DNA of 64,000 nucleotides from JABHIE01 sp964584805 (GTDB lineage Bacteria > Planctomycetota > UBA1135), in contig CAZPAY010000002.1 of NCBI GenBank assembly GCA_964584805.1, forward strand, positions 183,426 to 247,425, in the 5' to 3' direction. Below the pieces are notes generated by a model, which made no database searches, was not told where the DNA came from, and saw nothing but the letters and a program-made list of their open reading frames with translations. The first letter of the stretch is position 1; the number at the start of each line of letters is the position of its first letter. Positions 17,170-25,987 of the stretch are shown one piece after another. Position numbers and translations under genes: made by a program.

Positions 17170-17627
17170 ACGACCCCTGCAAAAATTGGCTGCCCCGTTT
17201 GACCGCATGGTTTGACGATGAGGCTTCAGAGCTCGATGCAAAAGAGGTGCGGGCGCATTTGCTTGATTGCGCACCATGTCGCGCGGCGGTTCAGAGCTGG
17301 CGCGAGTTGCGCGATGATTTGACTTTGCTCCAGCCCGCTGAGCCGAGTGCAGAGGTGCTTGACCGTATGACTTGGCGATTCGAAGAGGGCTTGGCTGACG
17401 AGGTCCACCGTACATCTACGGCTTTGCGTTGGTGGGGCCGAGCCGCTGCCGCGCTCATGATTGGGCTCGGTGGGCTTTTGGTCGCCGATCGCATGGTGAT
17501 GCCACTGGCTGGTACGGTTGAGGCCAGTACACCGCGTGAAATTGAAGAGGCCGTCCAAGAAATTTTGCAACGCCCTGCAGAAATTGCACACCCTGCTCCT
17601 GAGCGGCCGGTGCCTTCGGGTCGATGA
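17166..17627 (+). CDS. Zinc-finger transmembrane anti-sigma factor
   Basis: A 153-residue protein with the anti-sigma zinc motif H-x3-C-x2-C (His31, Cys35, Cys38), a single membrane segment (about 90-107) and a short periplasmic tail. It very likely sequesters the adjacent ECF sigma factor at the inner membrane until a periplasmic signal releases it. Start and stop both overlap the neighbouring genes by four bases (ATGA), which implies fixed stoichiometry with the sigma factor and the downstream Spy-like protein. Confidence 0.87.
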   Translation: MNDPCKNWLPRLTAWFDDEASELDAKEVRAHLLDCAPCRAAVQSWRELRDDLTLLQPAEPSAEVLDRMTWRFEEGLADEVHRTSTALRWWGRAAAALMIGLGGLLVADRMVMPLAGTVEASTPREIEEAVQEILQRPAEIAHPAPERPVPSGR

Positions 17628-17986
17628 ACCGCAAGATTCTTATCCCAGCGATCCTTACTTTTGCGGCAGGGATTTTTGCGGGCATGTTGTTTGAGCGCTA
17701 CTTAGCGCCCCCGCCCGAGGGCCCTCTGCCGATTGATTTGGCCGCTTATGTCACCGCGATGACGGCTGCTGCTGGGCTTTCGCCCGATCAAGTGGCCGAT
17801 TTGCGTATTTTGATGCGCTACTACGACGGCGAGCGAAATCGCCTGCTCGACACCCAGCGTCAGCTCATTGCACCGGAGTGGGCTGACCTCGACGAGCGGT
17901 TTGAGACTTTGATTCGCAACCGTATTTTGCAACCTGAGCAACGTGCCCGCTTTACAAACATGGAAGCGGCGCTCCCGGCTCGTTAA
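17624..17986 (+). CDS. Small membrane-anchored periplasmic protein, Spy/CpxP/heavy-metal-sensor-like
   Basis: A 120-residue protein with an N-terminal membrane anchor (about 5-25), then a proline-rich spacer and an all-helical domain. GLSPDQVADLRILM and ILQPEQRARFTNME resemble the paired LTPEQ-type repeats of Spy/CpxP/CnrX-like proteins. As the third gene of a sigma/anti-sigma operon it probably sits in the periplasm and modulates the anti-sigma factor, as CnrX-type sensors do. The assignment rests on layout and short motifs. Confidence 0.6.
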   Translation: MNRKILIPAILTFAAGIFAGMLFERYLAPPPEGPLPIDLAAYVTAMTAAAGLSPDQVADLRILMRYYDGERNRLLDTQRQLIAPEWADLDERFETLIRNRILQPEQRARFTNMEAALPAR

Positions 17987-18000
17987 TCTAGGGCAACACC

Positions 18001-19761
18001 ATGGCAAAGAGCCTCGGAATTCGATTACAACCAGACGGTTATGCGTTTGCTCTGCTTGATGGCAGCGGCAAAAAGTTCACCGTTTCATCCTGTGGCTCAG
18101 GCGATCTGAGCCCAGCAGCTGCCACCCCTGAAACTTACGGGGCCGCCCTCGCGCGTGCCTGGAAAGAGACGGGCGGCAAGGCTGACCAAATTACGATTTG
18201 TGCGCCGGCGCTTGGTTCGGTTTTGCGCGAGATTGCCGTGCCGTTTTCCGACCGCGACAAGATTATGCAAGTGCTCAAGTTCGAGATTGAAAGCGAGCTT
18301 TATCACATCGATGTCGATGATGTCGTTTGTGATTACATCGAGCTCCAAGACGACCGCGCCACGACGAGTTTGCTTACGACCAGCATGCCCAAGTCAACCA
18401 TCGAGCAAGCGATTGATATCGCCGAGGCCGCTGGTTTTGACGCGCAAAATGTTGAGGCCGAGCATGGCGCTTTTGTTGCGGCGATTGAGTCACTGCCGAG
18501 CGACGATTCGGATTCACCCACCGCGTATATGCTGATTGGTTCGAGCACTTGCCTGCTCGTCGTGATGGTCGCTGATGGCCCCGCAGCGGTGCAGGTTTTC
18601 CCATTTGGGTGGCGTGAGCTTGATTTGGAAGAGTCGATTGTGCCGACTGCGGTTGTGGTTGATGATGCCGCCGACGATAACGACGGAAGCCCCGACGACG
18701 AGTCTGATTCCGATGATGACGATTCCGATGATGCCACGCCGACCGTCTTCTTAGGTAAGGCCCCGACAGGTAGTGGCCAATCTTTTGAGACTGTGATTGA
18801 GCTGGCTTCACCAGAATCACTCGATGCCTTTCGCAAACGCTTGGTGACCGAGACGCGCCGCGCACTCTCTGCCTATTCAGGCATGTTGGGCGGGTTTTAC
18901 TTGCTTGGCGGCGAGATCCCTGAATTGACCGAACAGTTTGAAGCGCGCATGGGCGTTGCAGTCGGCCCGCTTGATTTGGGTCATGCCACTCCTGATGGTA
19001 CAGCACCTTGCCCCATCGCTTTCGGCGCTGCATTGCGCGGGCTTGAGCTGGGCACGAGCAAAATGCAGTTCCGCCAAGAAGAGTTTGTGTTTACGCAAGG
19101 TATCGATCGCGTCGAGGGCGCATTGACTTTGGCATTGGTTGGTTTGTTGGCATTTTTGCTGATGGATTTAGCGGTAAATGTCAAGAAAGCTGGCGCACGC
19201 CAAGCCGATTGCGATGCAATTTTTCAACATGCCGTCGCAAAGGTCGAGCAACTCAATGAGTCGCTTGAAGATACGAGCCCCAAGAATTGGTTTGTGCGCA
19301 CGAACTTTGATGGCAGCACGGTCGCGGAAGAATCGCGCATCTTGAAGCTATCGGGTGGTGTTTCAGTGGCTGAAAAGTCATTCAACACCATGGTGGGCGA
19401 GGGCGATCTTGAAATGCCGCATTCTTGCCTTGAGGCATGGCGTTTAGTGCTTAACACTCTTGAAGAAGAACTTGGTCCTTACTCTGATCGCTGGATGCTT
19501 GAGAGCCTGAATTTTTCTGCGCAAGATTCCAACCGAAATGAAAGTGCGCATGTTCTGACAAAAATCGGCGTTACGGTTTTCGGTGATGACATCCGCGCGA
19601 CGCAAAAATTCCAAGACTTGATTGCCGCGCTGAATCGCAAAGAATGGTCCATGGGCTCGGCTCAAACAGGCAGTCTTGAGGCCGCTGATGTTGAGGGCGC
19701 ACGCACGGGTGTCATCCAAGTTCAGATTTCTACATCCATCGCACGGAAGGCCGACGCATGA
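18001..19761 (+). CDS. GspL/PilM-like assembly protein of a type II secretion or type IV pilus system
   Basis: A 586-residue protein. The first 350 residues form an actin-like ATPase-type fold of the PilM/GspL class (SLGIRLQPDGYAFALLDG at the start, then VPFSDRDKIMQVLKFEIESELY, a segment typical of the family). A single membrane segment (373-393) and a periplasmic domain of about 190 residues follow. That layout matches GspL, which links the cytoplasmic ATPase to the inner-membrane platform. An Asp/Ser-rich acidic insert (about 220-245) interrupts the actin-like domain. The gene overlaps the GspM-like gene by four bases. Confidence 0.7.
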   Translation: MAKSLGIRLQPDGYAFALLDGSGKKFTVSSCGSGDLSPAAATPETYGAALARAWKETGGKADQITICAPALGSVLREIAVPFSDRDKIMQVLKFEIESELYHIDVDDVVCDYIELQDDRATTSLLTTSMPKSTIEQAIDIAEAAGFDAQNVEAEHGAFVAAIESLPSDDSDSPTAYMLIGSSTCLLVVMVADGPAAVQVFPFGWRELDLEESIVPTAVVVDDAADDNDGSPDDESDSDDDDSDDATPTVFLGKAPTGSGQSFETVIELASPESLDAFRKRLVTETRRALSAYSGMLGGFYLLGGEIPELTEQFEARMGVAVGPLDLGHATPDGTAPCPIAFGAALRGLELGTSKMQFRQEEFVFTQGIDRVEGALTLALVGLLAFLLMDLAVNVKKAGARQADCDAIFQHAVAKVEQLNESLEDTSPKNWFVRTNFDGSTVAEESRILKLSGGVSVAEKSFNTMVGEGDLEMPHSCLEAWRLVLNTLEEELGPYSDRWMLESLNFSAQDSNRNESAHVLTKIGVTVFGDDIRATQKFQDLIAALNRKEWSMGSAQTGSLEAADVEGARTGVIQVQISTSIARKADA

Positions 19762-20288
19762 ACAACCGCCAAACTCTTTATCTCTTGATGGTGCTTGTTG
19801 CCGTCGCTTTGGGTGGCCGCTTTTGGTCCGTTGGCAATTACGAGCGTTGGAACACAGCGCTGGCTTTGCATAAAGCTAAAGACAAGCAGGTTTTTGAAAC
19901 CGTCGAAGACCTCATTGTCCGTCGCGGTAAATTCTCAATCGCTGATGGCGAGCAAGGTTTTTTAGCGCACTTTCAAAAGCAAGCTCACAATGCTCGCATG
20001 GGTTCCGTTGCAACCAAGCCAAAGTCGCGCGAGCGCAGTGGCTGGGTCGACAAAACTTTCACCATCGAATTTGAAAAAGAAGACGCGCGATTCCGTCGCT
20101 CGCAGATTGTGAATTTCTTATTTAATGCCGAGGGTTTGGTCCCACGCATGCGGACGACATCCTTATCGCTGCGGCCTGCATCGGGCGGCAAACGCTCGAA
20201 GTCGATTCCGAGTGGTTCGGCGCGCGAAGATGATTGGAAAATCACCGACTTGGTGTTGACCCAGCGCTCGCCGCGCTCGAAAAATTAA
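19758..20288 (+). CDS. GspM/PilO-like inner-membrane protein
   Basis: A 176-residue bitopic protein: one N-terminal membrane segment (about 6-24), a short coiled region and a basic periplasmic domain. Size, topology and tight coupling to the GspL-like gene (ATGA overlap) suggest the GspM/PilO role of stabilising the secretion or pilus platform. Sequence similarity alone would not reveal this. No other secretion genes (gspE, F, G, D) are in the window. A strong terminator follows 15 bases after its stop. Confidence 0.55.
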   Translation: MNNRQTLYLLMVLVAVALGGRFWSVGNYERWNTALALHKAKDKQVFETVEDLIVRRGKFSIADGEQGFLAHFQKQAHNARMGSVATKPKSRERSGWVDKTFTIEFEKEDARFRRSQIVNFLFNAEGLVPRMRTTSLSLRPASGGKRSKSIPSGSAREDDWKITDLVLTQRSPRSKN

Positions 20289-20303
20289 TCCAGCTTGATT
20301 GTG

Positions 20304-20334
20304 TCACCGTCGCTCGCGCGGCGGTGATTTTTTT
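20304..20334 (+). terminator. Rho-independent terminator of the GspL/GspM operon
   Basis: A 10-bp stem with a 4-base loop (20304-20327, one T-G pair), GC-rich in the inner part, is followed directly by seven Ts (20328-20334). It ends transcripts of the plus-strand genes. The T-tract runs into the stop codon of the convergent UbiA gene. Confidence 0.9.
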
Positions 20335-21259
20335 AATAAAGCACCCAACCGACTACGCCTGCCCAACCGAGGCAGGTGGCAATCATGGGGCCGTCGAGCG
20401 TTGCGATAAGCTCAGGGCGTTGGCCTTGGTCGCGGCGGAAGACGAGGAACAAATAGCGCATTAATCCGTAGAGGACGAAGGGGATCGTCCAGACCATGCC
20501 TGATTTTCCGCCAGCGCCTTGTGCAATCGCCTCACCCGCTTCGCCGACCGCTTGCCAGGGCAGCAAAGTGTAAAGCGTGTAAGTCACGAGGGTCGTCGTA
20601 GCCATGATGCCGATGAGCATGGTTGTGACTTCTTCGGGGTAGTCGCTCAGAATGGGGCGCTGTTTGATTTTGTCGGCATCGCTCGCGGCCACCTCTGCGC
20701 GGCGTTTGCAAAGTGCGAGGAACAGGGCGATTTGCACCGTGCAGGCAATGAGCCAGGGTGAAATCACGACGCCAAGTGCCCACGCGCCGGCGAGCACGCG
20801 CAGCAAGAAGCCGGCGGCGATGCAAAAAACATCGAGCAAAACGACATGCTTGAGCTTGAGCGTGTAGCCAATTTGCAAGAGTAGATACAGGCCAATCGCT
20901 GCCGTCGCGCCGGGGACGCGCCCGCTAAACATGCCCGCGCCGGGCTCGATGTAAAACGCACCTGCACTTAACGCCACGATGGCGAAAATGGCAGAGGTCG
21001 CGAGTGCAAGTGGCACCGAAACCACACCGGATGCGATGGGTCGATTTTTCTTTTGCGGGTGATGCCGATCGCGCTCACGGTCGAGCACATCATTGAAGAG
21101 ATACACCGCCGAAGAAATCATGCAAAAGCGCACGAAGGCCAGGCCGACGGCCACTAGGGATGCGTCTTGCAGAGCTTGCCCCGAGAAAACGAGACCAGCA
21201 AACACAACGGCATTTTTCAGCCATTGGCGCGGGCGGAGACTGCGGATGAGCGGCGGCAT
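20333..21259 (-). CDS. UbiA-family prenyltransferase, decaprenyl-phosphate phosphoribosyltransferase-like
   Basis: A 308-residue membrane enzyme with about eight to nine transmembrane helices. The first aspartate-rich motif NDVLDRERDRHHP (56-68), the opening SLRPRQWLKNAVVF and LLDVFCIAAGFLLRVLAG match the branch of UbiA proteins that transfers phosphoribose to polyprenyl phosphate (DPPR synthase type) better than the quinone or haem branches. The product would be a lipid-linked pentose donor for envelope glycans. A squalene/phytoene synthase-like gene is upstream on the same strand. Confidence 0.8.
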   Translation of the reverse strand: MPPLIRSLRPRQWLKNAVVFAGLVFSGQALQDASLVAVGLAFVRFCMISSAVYLFNDVLDRERDRHHPQKKNRPIASGVVSVPLALATSAIFAIVALSAGAFYIEPGAGMFSGRVPGATAAIGLYLLLQIGYTLKLKHVVLLDVFCIAAGFLLRVLAGAWALGVVISPWLIACTVQIALFLALCKRRAEVAASDADKIKQRPILSDYPEEVTTMLIGIMATTTLVTYTLYTLLPWQAVGEAGEAIAQGAGGKSGMVWTIPFVLYGLMRYLFLVFRRDQGQRPELIATLDGPMIATCLGWAGVVGWVLY

Positions 21260-21307
21260 GGTGGAAGAATACGATATGCCGCGGTCAGTTTCTCTGATTT
21301 TGCCTGG

Positions 21308-22123
21308 CTAGGCCAGCGGTTTGAGCGGCCACCACGCACGAATCGCAAAGCGCATGCGGTGATAAGTACCCACGCGCGGTGGGTGGCGGAAGACATCGCG
21401 AGATGGTTTTTCGACACCACGCAAAAGCCGATCGGCGCGCAATATCGCAGCACGCAAACCACGCGCCATGCGGTCGCCTACACGCTCGCAGGTCGGGCGG
21501 CCATCTTCGAGTAGGCGCCGCGCCCAAGCGCATTCTTGGGCAAGGAATTTTTGGACGGCGGGGGTGTAGATGCCGTCCATGAGCTCTTCCCGGGTGATGC
21601 CCGCCTTTTCGAGGTCTTCGAGCGGCAGATGCAGCCGGCCATCGGTGAGGGCGCGCGGCAAGTCGGCCAACAATTGTGTGAGGGCGAAACCGCAGGCGAG
21701 TCGCTCAGCAGGAGCGAGGGTTTCGGGGTTGTCGCGCTCAGCGAGGGCAAGAGCAAAGCGAGCCATAATCGAGGCGCGGGGGTGAAGCCACGAAAGCAAA
21801 TCTCCGCGCGTGGCGGGCGATTCGGGCGCAGGCGTGCGCATGAGTTGAGTCGCCGAACGCACCAATCTGTGGGGGATTTCACCGGAAGTCACGCTGGCCC
21901 AAGTTGCGAGCATGAGTGGACCGTCGGGGCGGCCACGGAGCATGTCTTCGATGGCGGCCTCGAAGTCATCACTGCCGTGAGTCGCAGGGCCGAGGAATAG
22001 TGCTAAAAGCGGATCAAGCGCGCGCAATAAACCGCGCGGCATAAGCACCGGTCCGGGGTACAACTCGCCCGTGAGCTCGCGCGCAGTGCGCGTGGCGAAT
22101 TTGGATGCGTGGCCGAAGTTCAT
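21308..22123 (-). CDS. Squalene/phytoene synthase-family protein, degenerate motifs
   Basis: A 271-residue all-alpha protein resembling HpnC/CrtB-type trans-isoprenyl synthases. The clearest match is ADLPRALTDGRLHLPLEDLEKAGI (about 173 onwards), corresponding to the family's second motif D-x3-D...RxYLP. Here the second acidic residue is lost and Tyr is replaced by His. The first DxxxD motif could not be located with confidence. It may have altered chemistry or be a non-catalytic paralogue. It lies 48 bases upstream of the UbiA gene, probably in one unit, which suggests a shared isoprenoid theme. Confidence 0.6.
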   Translation of the reverse strand: MNFGHASKFATRTARELTGELYPGPVLMPRGLLRALDPLLALFLGPATHGSDDFEAAIEDMLRGRPDGPLMLATWASVTSGEIPHRLVRSATQLMRTPAPESPATRGDLLSWLHPRASIMARFALALAERDNPETLAPAERLACGFALTQLLADLPRALTDGRLHLPLEDLEKAGITREELMDGIYTPAVQKFLAQECAWARRLLEDGRPTCERVGDRMARGLRAAILRADRLLRGVEKPSRDVFRHPPRVGTYHRMRFAIRAWWPLKPLA

Positions 22124-22202
22124 TTATTGAGCGGCGAGGCCGCGTGGTTTTTCAGCGTGGGCGTTGTTTCGCGCGCGCTGAAGTATCACAATAGAAGCCG
22201 CT

Positions 22203-22964
22203 GTGCCCATGACCAAGCCCGAAGCCCAACCGTCCGTGCCCTCTGGCGAAAATGTCTCCGCGTCTTCCGCCGAGGAAGCCGTCTTTCTCGCACATGATTT
22301 GCGGAATTTATTGACGACGGTTCAAGGTCATGCCGATCTGCAGTTGGCCGCTCATGCCGATGATGCGAGCTTGGCGCGCAGTCTCGATGCAATTTCGGTC
22401 GCGGCGGGGCGAGCAGCGGCTTTGTGCGACGGCTTATTGGCTTGCGCCGCGGCCGAGCGCGAAGAGCCTGTGTCGTTTACCCTCGGCGAGATGGTCACCA
22501 GTGCGGTGCGCGTGTTTGCGAGCCGCTGCCCCGACCCCGTGACGCTAACCCGCGATTCGGATGAGAGCATCGTCGTTGTGGGCCGCCGCGTGGCCCTTGA
22601 GCGCGCCTTGTTGAATTTGCTCTGGAATGCTCACGACGCATCCGTCGCCTCAGAGGCTTCCAGCATTGAAATCTGCTGGGGGACGGCAGTCGGCGGTGCA
22701 TCCGCTGGGGGTGGCTCAGCCCGCTCTTCCGATGGCGGCGCGGCTTGGCTTGAGGTGCGCGACCGCGGCTGCGGATTGCCCGAGGGCGGTTTGGGCGATT
22801 TGATTCAGGCTTTTCGATCGACCAAAGGCTCTGGCGGAGAGATTCGAGGGCTTGGATTGACCTCCGTTCTTGAGACCATGGCCACGCAGGGGGGCGGTTT
22901 GACCGCTCGAAAACGAGTCGACGGGCGCGGCGCATGTTTCCGCCTCGTCTTCGCAGATAGTTAA
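22203..22964 (+). CDS. Soluble histidine kinase (HisKA-HATPase)
   Basis: A 253-residue protein with the phospho-acceptor box LAHDLRNLLTTVQGH (His31 if the GTG at 22203 is used), the N box NLLWNAHDA, G1 box DRGCGLP and G2 box GEIRGLGLTSV. It has no transmembrane or PAS sensor domain and no attached receiver, so input must come from a partner or its short N-terminus. The ATG at 22209 is an equally likely start. No response regulator gene is adjacent. A Gly/Ser/Ala-rich loop interrupts the ATPase domain before the G1 box. Confidence 0.85.
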   Translation: MPMTKPEAQPSVPSGENVSASSAEEAVFLAHDLRNLLTTVQGHADLQLAAHADDASLARSLDAISVAAGRAAALCDGLLACAAAEREEPVSFTLGEMVTSAVRVFASRCPDPVTLTRDSDESIVVVGRRVALERALLNLLWNAHDASVASEASSIEICWGTAVGGASAGGGSARSSDGGAAWLEVRDRGCGLPEGGLGDLIQAFRSTKGSGGEIRGLGLTSVLETMATQGGGLTARKRVDGRGACFRLVFADS

Positions 22965-23109
22965 ACATTCAGAAAACCCAATAAGTAGCGGTTTATTGCG
23001 GCCAAATGTGAACTAAAATACACCTTCCTGAGGGTGCGTCCTGCACGCTCGCGGCCCCAACAATTACCCCTCTAATGCTCCTAAATGGTTTCAGTACCAT
23101 AGTTTAAGC

Positions 23110-24963
23110 ATGAGTGAACAAACTCAAGAACGCACGCTTGAATCCCGTGAAGATGTCGTCATTCGCTTTGTAGGCGATTCTGGTGACGGCATGCAGCTCA
23201 CAGGCAAGCAGTTCACAGACACTTCCGCCATGCTCGGCAACGACTTGGCGACCTTCCCTGACTATCCATCTGAGATTCGCGCCCCTACCGGCACGCTCTA
23301 TGGGGTCTCGGGTTTTCAGCTGCGATTTGCGTCGCGCGACATCCACTCACCTGGCGATTTGCCCGATGTGATGGTCGCGATGAATGCTGCCGCTTACAAG
23401 ATGAATATTGGCGACCTGAAAAAGGGTGGCATTCTGATTGTGAACATTGGCAACTTCACCGACAAAGATCTGGCGAAGGCTCAGTATGAGTCCAACCCAC
23501 TCGACGATCCGAATCTGCACGAGGAATACATTTTCGTCCCTGTCGATTTGAATCAGCACACGCTTGATGCAACAGCTGAATCTGGAGTTTCCAAGAAAGA
23601 CGGCCTGCGTTGCAAAAACTTGCTCGCGCTCGGTATGTTGTATTGGATTTTCTCTCGCTCTGCCGAGACGACAGAAAATTGGCTCAAGGCTAAGTTCGGA
23701 AAAAAACCCGAAGTGCTGGCCGCCAACCTCGCTGCATTAAAAGCAGGTTCGATCATTGCCGAAAATCTTGAAGTGTTCCAGGCTGGCCGCTACGAGGTCA
23801 GCAAAGCGACTTTGCCAAAAGGCACTTATCGCAACATCATGGGCAACGCAGCGACCGCCATGGGTTTGGTTGCCGCTTCGCATCTGTCGGGCAAAAAGCT
23901 GTACTTGGGTTCTTACCCGATTACGCCGGCGACTGACATTTTGCACGCTCTTGCGAAATACAAGAATCACGATGTCGTGACTTTCCAGGCCGAAGACGAG
24001 ATTGCGGGCATCTGTACTGCGATTGGCGCTTCGTTTGCGGGTAAGTTGGCCGTGACCACAACTTCAGGCCCAGGTTTGGCGCTTAAAGTTGAGGCGATGG
24101 GCTTGGCCATCATGGCTGAGTTGCCACTTGTGATTGTTGATGTGCAGCGCGGCGGGCCGTCCACCGGTATGCCGACCAAAACCGAGCAGTCTGACTTGTT
24201 GTTTGCCATTTTTGGCCGCAACGGTGAGGCGCCGATTCCGGTGATTGCTGCTCAATCGCCAAGTGATTGCTTCCATGCCGCCATCGAGGCTTCGCGCATG
24301 GCGATGACTTACATGACTCCGGTGATTTTGCTGACCGACGGCTACTTAGGTAATGGCGCTGAGCCATTCTTGGTGCCCGATGCGAGCGAGCTTGAGCCAT
24401 TCCCTATAACGCATCCAACGAGTGATGATGCAGCTGGTTTTCAGCCGTACTTTCACGATGAGCGCGGGGTTCGTCCTTGGGCGATTCCTGGCACCGCTGG
24501 TTTAGAGCATCGCGTGGGCGGTCTTGAAAAACTTGACGGCTCAGGGGTAGTGAGCGGTGACGCAGACAACCACCAACATATGGTTTTGTTGCGTGAGAAA
24601 AAGGTGATGGATATCGCCGACTCTTACGAGCCTCTTGAGGTTCACGGCAGTGATTCTGGCAAAGTGCTTGTCTTGGGTTGGGGCTCAACTTTCGGTGCCA
24701 TCCACGGCGCGGTGGGTCGTCTTCAGCGTGAGGGCAAAGATGTTTCACAGTTGCACTTGCGCAATGTCTGGCCTTTGCCAAAAGACTTGGGCGATGTGAT
24801 TGATCGTTTTGATACGGTCATCATCCCTGAAATGAACCGCGGGCATTTGTCTCGCATCATACGCATGGAATTCCTGAAAGAAGTGGATTCCTTCTCCAAG
24901 GTGACGGGCAAGCCGTTCACTGTTTCTGAAATCATGGCTCGTGTTGAGGGCCATCTCGCTTAA
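23110..24963 (+). CDS. korA: 2-oxoacid:ferredoxin oxidoreductase, fused gamma-alpha subunit
   Basis: A 617-residue subunit of a pyruvate/2-oxoglutarate-type ferredoxin oxidoreductase. The gamma domain (about 15-200) begins VVIRFVGDSGDGMQLTG; the alpha domain starts near 235 with MGNAATAMGLVAAS, GSYPITPATDILHAL and RGGPSTGMPTKTEQSDL. The subunit make-up (fused gamma-alpha plus a 333-residue beta) is typical of KorAB, which oxidises 2-oxoglutarate to succinyl-CoA and reduces ferredoxin. A pyruvate-specific enzyme of the same family cannot be excluded. A TAAAAT box (23014-23019) lies about 90 bases upstream. Confidence 0.93.
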   Translation: MSEQTQERTLESREDVVIRFVGDSGDGMQLTGKQFTDTSAMLGNDLATFPDYPSEIRAPTGTLYGVSGFQLRFASRDIHSPGDLPDVMVAMNAAAYKMNIGDLKKGGILIVNIGNFTDKDLAKAQYESNPLDDPNLHEEYIFVPVDLNQHTLDATAESGVSKKDGLRCKNLLALGMLYWIFSRSAETTENWLKAKFGKKPEVLAANLAALKAGSIIAENLEVFQAGRYEVSKATLPKGTYRNIMGNAATAMGLVAASHLSGKKLYLGSYPITPATDILHALAKYKNHDVVTFQAEDEIAGICTAIGASFAGKLAVTTTSGPGLALKVEAMGLAIMAELPLVIVDVQRGGPSTGMPTKTEQSDLLFAIFGRNGEAPIPVIAAQSPSDCFHAAIEASRMAMTYMTPVILLTDGYLGNGAEPFLVPDASELEPFPITHPTSDDAAGFQPYFHDERGVRPWAIPGTAGLEHRVGGLEKLDGSGVVSGDADNHQHMVLLREKKVMDIADSYEPLEVHGSDSGKVLVLGWGSTFGAIHGAVGRLQREGKDVSQLHLRNVWPLPKDLGDVIDRFDTVIIPEMNRGHLSRIIRMEFLKEVDSFSKVTGKPFTVSEIMARVEGHLA

Positions 24964-24977
24964 GCGGGGGTAATACG

Positions 24978-25979
24978 ATGACTACTGAAACTCCTACCTA
25001 CAAGAAGAAGGATTTTGCCTCGGATCAAGATGTGCGCTGGTGCCCAGGTTGTGGTGACTACGCGATTTTGAATTCGGTCCAGCAGGTGTTCGCCGGTTTG
25101 GGCGTTGCGAAAGAAAATTTCGTTTGCGTATCGGGCATTGGGTGCTCGAGTCGCTTCCCTTACTACATGGATACTTATGGTTTTCATGGCATTCACGGCC
25201 GTGCGGCTGCGATTGCTTCGGGTGTTAAATCCGCTCGTCCTGAGCTTGATGTTTGGGTGTTCACGGGTGATGGCGATGGCTTGTCGATTGGCGGCAACCA
25301 CACGATTCACGCGATGCGCCGCAACATTGGCATCAAGACCGTTTTGTTTAACAACCGTATTTACGGTTTGACCAAAGGCCAATACTCGCCAACTTCTGAG
25401 CGTGGCAAAAAGACGATTTCAACGCCTTACGGCTCGCTTGATGCGCCTTTTAACCCTATCGCTTTGGCTTTGGGCTCAGGTGCAACTTTTGTGGCACGCA
25501 CGATTGATACTCAGCCTAAGCATATGAAAATGGTGCTTGAGGCAGCTCATGCTCATAAGGGTTATGCCTTTGTTGAGGTGATTCAAAACTGTGTGATTTT
25601 TAATCACAATGCTTTCACTCACATTACCGACAAAGAGATTCGCGACGATCGCCAAATTGATTTGTGGCCGGGCAAAAAAATGGTCTTTGGTAAAGAGGGC
25701 GAAAAAGGCATTAAGTTCACTCCGAGCGATATTGAAATCGTCCCGGCTGATGAGGCTGATGTCTGGCAAGCTGATGGTGAGACGGGTGCTAATGCTTATC
25801 GTTTGTGCCACAAAGATGAGCGCGGTGAGATTCCTGTGCCGATTGGCATTTTCCGCAATGTTGAGCGCCCCGTGCTTGATGAGGATATTCACGCGCAGTT
25901 GGCGGACCAGATTTCCACACAAGGCGAAGGCACTCTTGAGTCTTTGCTCAATGATGGCGACACCTGGGAAGTTGAATAG
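24978..25979 (+). CDS. korB: 2-oxoacid:ferredoxin oxidoreductase beta subunit
   Basis: A 333-residue thiamine-diphosphate-binding beta subunit. It has the iron-sulphur cysteines in WCPGCGDYAIL and GIGCSSR, and the ThDP-metal motif FTGDGDGLSIGGNHTIHAMRRN, followed by NNRIYGLTKGQYSPTS, the KorB signature. It starts 14 bases after korA, and the two form the complete oxidoreductase. Its reduced ferredoxin could feed the complex I encoded 3.3 kb downstream, which lacks its NADH module. Confidence 0.95.
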   Translation: MTTETPTYKKKDFASDQDVRWCPGCGDYAILNSVQQVFAGLGVAKENFVCVSGIGCSSRFPYYMDTYGFHGIHGRAAAIASGVKSARPELDVWVFTGDGDGLSIGGNHTIHAMRRNIGIKTVLFNNRIYGLTKGQYSPTSERGKKTISTPYGSLDAPFNPIALALGSGATFVARTIDTQPKHMKMVLEAAHAHKGYAFVEVIQNCVIFNHNAFTHITDKEIRDDRQIDLWPGKKMVFGKEGEKGIKFTPSDIEIVPADEADVWQADGETGANAYRLCHKDERGEIPVPIGIFRNVERPVLDEDIHAQLADQISTQGEGTLESLLNDGDTWEVE

Positions 25980-25987
25980 CGGGCTTG

